Assembly (NCBI GenBank): GCA_002482725.1 | Contig: DLGO01000074.1 | Coordinates: forward strand, 5,224 to 13,034 | DNA length: 7,811 bases | Reading direction: 5' to 3' | DNA from: Bacteroidetes bacterium UBA7692 | GTDB taxonomy: Bacteria > Bacteroidota > Bacteroidia > Chitinophagales > LD1 | Shown: positions 5,416 through 7,811 of the stretch, piece by piece | How the letters are laid out: the number at the start of each line of letters is the position of its first letter | Position numbering within the stretch: the first letter of the stretch is position 1 | Program-made: the position numbers and the translations under genes | The notes under the pieces: generated by a model | What the model was told of the DNA's origin: nothing | What the model saw: the letters and a program-made list of their open reading frames with translations, nothing else | Database searches by the model: none

Positions 5416-7811
5416 TTAAAATTGTTTTTTGTCCTTTGAATCTTTCTTAAAAATATTTATCCAGCTAAACTCAACACCCGTAGACCAGCGGAAACCCTGC
5501 CCGAAGAAAACTGTAGCAGCTTTAGCATCGAAGGTAGAAAATTTACTGTCGCCGAAGGCGTTGTTGTTTGCGTCTTGAATATACAGGTTATCTGTAATAT
5601 TAATGAAGTTAGCCCTGAACGTTAACACAAACTTCTTTTTGAAAGTGTATGAGTAACCTGCAGAGATATCCAATGTGTAATAGTTTGGCAGTTTCCATGA
5701 TTCCCTGCGTGCGTTGTCCCCAGAAAGGGTTTCGGGATTGAAGTCTGCATACTGCTTGGCAAAATAGGTAATACGCGGTTTGATATAGAATCCTTTAACC
5801 GGCTCTATCCTTACCATACCGCTCAGCTGTGCCTGGGCAGAACCACCCACATGCACGCCGCGTGGGTCGAAGTTGAATTGCTTTTTGGCACCGTTTTCAA
5901 AAGTCCAGTCGAACTGAACTTTCGACTGCCATGTCCAGTCACCATAGGCTATAACACCTTCGAACTGGAACATATCATTTGGCTTGATGGCAAAGTCCAG
6001 CTCAGCACCCATGTGCAATGCCTTGATGCCGGGAATGTAAACTGTTTCGGAAACCTGCTCGCCGCTGGTTGGGCTGCCCACCGCAGTATCGGTATAGGTA
6101 ACGCTGGAAGACACCGGCTTGTTTATCCAGTTGGTAACATAGCCGTTGAAATTAAGGGCAAAGTACCTTGAAGTATAATTGTACCCAAGCTCAAATGCAC
6201 CCACCTGCTCATTCTTAATATTGTTGGCAAACTTGACATCGTTTGACAATACAACGAAATTATATGCAGGCACCTTGTTCAGGTAGCCTCCGTTCAGGAA
6301 TATATTGTTTTGCCCATTGATGGCAAAGTTGATACCGCCCTTTATAGTAAAGCCGGGAATATACTTCCATGCAGTTTTAGAGAATTTGGCTTCAGGGGAA
6401 TTGTTGTAGTATGTTTTGCCATTGTACTGTATGCTGTCGCTAAAGCCCAATGCTTTGAAGGCCACCATATCACCATCTACCACAAGGCTCTTTTTGGCAA
6501 AGTAGTCGGTCTTGTTGTATGCGCTTACTGCGGCAGATACATTCAGGAAAGTAGAAACAATCTTGTTGCTATACTCCACCTGACCGAATATGCCACCCCA
6601 GTTTACATAGCCAATATCGTTGCGGTCCATTTTATCACCCAGGCCAATGGTATCGCGGCGCTGGCCGTTCCTGTCGGCATTGGTGGTTACTATATAAAAG
6701 TTGCCACCCAGCATATCGTACAGCTTGCGGTAGTGCTCGCCACGGTAAGAGCGCACATCTACACCACCTGCGTAGGTAAAGCCTTTCCTGCCCTTGTAGT
6801 TGAAGGTCATCAACCCGCCAAACCAACGGTGGTTGTTTACACTCTGCCTGATGGCTGTTTTGGCCTCGCCGGATTTGCTGAAAACATTGGAGTTATAAGA
6901 ATCCTGCAACCTTAGCTGGCCTGTTTGTATATCGTAGAAGTTACTGTTGGCACCTATTACCTGCGTGCCGCCACCTATACCTATAGAGGCGTACACCGAT
7001 GTAGAAAGGAAGAATCTTTCATTGGGTGCATACGAGTAGCGGATCATTACCTGTGGCTTCTGGTATATATTGCGCGAAGTGTTGTAAACACTTGTATCGC
7101 CTGTATATAGTGTATCCAGTATCTGCCCGTTTTCGTCGCGGGTAGTGGTAGTCCTGGTCAGCTGGCCCCATGTAGGGTTGAAGCGGTAGCCACGGTTGAT
7201 GTTCTTGAACAATGAAGTGTAGGCAGAATCTACAGGCACGCCCAGCGCACCTGCATAATCCTTGTCGTACACTGCAATAGGCTGCTGACTAAAACGCTGC
7301 CCGTGCTGCTGTGGTGCACCAAAAGCAGAAGCACTGATCATGTGCTTGCCTTCTTTGAACATCTTCTCTACTTTGGCATAGTAGAAGCCACCCTGAAAAT
7401 CGTTGCCATCTACCCAGCCGTCATTCTTTTTGAATGAACCTGCAAGGCTTACACCCCATCCGCCTTTAAGCTTACCGGAGTTGAACGCCACCGATGTACG
7501 GAAGAAATTATTGTTAGCGAACTCCTGCTTAATAGACAGTTCGCTGCGCTCTTTTATACCTTGAGTAATAATATTGATAGTACCCCCTACCGAAGGTATC
7601 GCCAGTTTGGAAGCACCAAGACCACGCTGCACCTGCATAGTACGGGTTATGGCATCCAGACCGAACCAGTTACTCCAGTAAACCGCACCATTCTCCATAT
7701 CATTTACAGGAATACCATCTATAAGAGTAGCCACATTGTTCTGGTCGAAACCACGGATGGTGATCTGTGCATCGCCATCGCCACCACCTTTGTTGGTAGC
7801 ATATACACCCG
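5416..7811 (-). CDS. TonB-dependent outer-membrane receptor, 5'-truncated by the window edge
   Basis: The frame is open to the window end, giving about 798 visible residues. A GTG at 7732-7734 is only an internal valine codon, because plug-domain sequence continues upstream of it (GVYATNKGGGDGDAQITIRG). The visible part starts inside the plug: ITIRGFDQNN, then DGIPVNDMENGAVYWSNW, QVQRGLGASKLAIPSVGGTINIIT. The rest is a beta-barrel with repeated aromatic-rich strands, ending in TVFFGQGFRWSTGVEFSWINIF and a polar tail KKDSKDKKQF. Blocks near the C terminus (GFYIKPRITYFAKQYADFNP, WKLPNYYTLDISAGYSYTF, RANFINITDNLYIQDANNN) are typical of Bacteroidota receptors that usually begin with a carboxypeptidase-regulatory-like domain, which would lie outside the window. 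No SusD partner follows; the next gene is the secreted nuclease with no gap. The protein uses TonB energy for uptake across the outer membrane. The substrate is not readable from sequence; the nuclease neighbour suggests nucleic-acid products, though iron complexes remain possible. Confidence 0.93.
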   Translation of the reverse strand, partial: GVYATNKGGGDGDAQITIRGFDQNNVATLIDGIPVNDMENGAVYWSNWFGLDAITRTMQVQRGLGASKLAIPSVGGTINIITQGIKERSELSIKQEFANNNFFRTSVAFNSGKLKGGWGVSLAGSFKKNDGWVDGNDFQGGFYYAKVEKMFKEGKHMISASAFGAPQQHGQRFSQQPIAVYDKDYAGALGVPVDSAYTSLFKNINRGYRFNPTWGQLTRTTTTRDENGQILDTLYTGDTSVYNTSRNIYQKPQVMIRYSYAPNERFFLSTSVYASIGIGGGTQVIGANSNFYDIQTGQLRLQDSYNSNVFSKSGEAKTAIRQSVNNHRWFGGLMTFNYKGRKGFTYAGGVDVRSYRGEHYRKLYDMLGGNFYIVTTNADRNGQRRDTIGLGDKMDRNDIGYVNWGGIFGQVEYSNKIVSTFLNVSAAVSAYNKTDYFAKKSLVVDGDMVAFKALGFSDSIQYNGKTYYNNSPEAKFSKTAWKYIPGFTIKGGINFAINGQNNIFLNGGYLNKVPAYNFVVLSNDVKFANNIKNEQVGAFELGYNYTSRYFALNFNGYVTNWINKPVSSSVTYTDTAVGSPTSGEQVSETVYIPGIKALHMGAELDFAIKPNDMFQFEGVIAYGDWTWQSKVQFDWTFENGAKKQFNFDPRGVHVGGSAQAQLSGMVRIEPVKGFYIKPRITYFAKQYADFNPETLSGDNARRESWKLPNYYTLDISAGYSYTFKKKFVLTFRANFINITDNLYIQDANNNAFGDSKFSTFDAKAATVFFGQGFRWSTGVEFSWINIFKKDSKDKKQF
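5432..5437 (-). promoter_or_regulatory. Possible ribosome binding site for the nuclease, inside the receptor gene
   Basis: AAAGGA on the - strand lies within the last codons of the receptor gene, 16 bases before the nuclease ATG. The spacing is longer than ideal, which fits re-initiation by ribosomes finishing the receptor at the abutting TAA as much as independent initiation. Confidence 0.3.

Noticed and set aside
6310..6915. 201-residue open frame on the + strand
   Set aside because: It lies wholly inside the TonB-dependent receptor gene on the opposite strand, shows no recognisable domain, and the receptor frame has clear family motifs throughout.
7732..7734. GTG as the start codon of the TonB-dependent receptor
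   Set aside because: Conserved plug-domain sequence (GVYATNKGGGDGD, ITIRGFDQNN) continues in frame upstream to the window edge, so the gene is truncated by the window and does not start here.
1..7811. CRISPR arrays, tRNA or rRNA genes, insertion sequences, defence or phage genes
   Set aside because: No direct-repeat array, cloverleaf or rRNA-like sequence, transposase, or phage protein was seen; almost the whole window is occupied by four ordinary-looking coding regions.

Overview
The window looks like chromosomal DNA from a member of the Bacteroidota, perhaps a Chitinophagales-like lineage. The support is a type IX secretion (T9SS) C-terminal sorting domain, a Bacteroidota-style TonB-dependent receptor with a DGIPVNDMENG plug motif, a DUF2279-type protein, and short AT-rich spacers with weak Shine-Dalgarno signals. 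The genus cannot be told from the sequence.

Layout: (1) 1-936, + strand: the 3' part of a DUF2279-family gene whose start lies upstream of the window. (2) 939-2885, - strand: a complete cytochrome c/FTR1 fusion, a predicted high-affinity iron permease, convergent with gene 1 and only 2 bp from it. (3) 2886-3129: a 244-bp spacer holding a strong intrinsic terminator (3072-3108) next to the nuclease gene, and an AT-rich leader for the iron permease with a 16-bp palindrome. (4) 3130-5415, - strand: a complete secreted multidomain nuclease made of a signal peptide, a jelly-roll-like domain, an Ig-like ASH/choice-of-anchor-D domain, an FnIII-like domain, an endonuclease I domain and a T9SS sorting domain. 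(5) 5416-7811, - strand: a TonB-dependent receptor whose 5' end runs off the window. Its stop codon directly abuts the nuclease start codon (TAA then ATG).

How the genes fit together: the receptor and the nuclease form one tightly coupled transcription unit closed by the terminator. The simplest reading is a cell-surface uptake system in which the exported nuclease cuts extracellular DNA or RNA and the receptor imports a product, possibly nucleotides, oligonucleotides or phosphate. The substrate is inference. The iron permease is a separate unit on the same strand. No RNA genes, CRISPR arrays, insertion sequences or phage genes were seen. The most interesting feature is the receptor-nuclease pair; I did not find a clearly unprecedented system.
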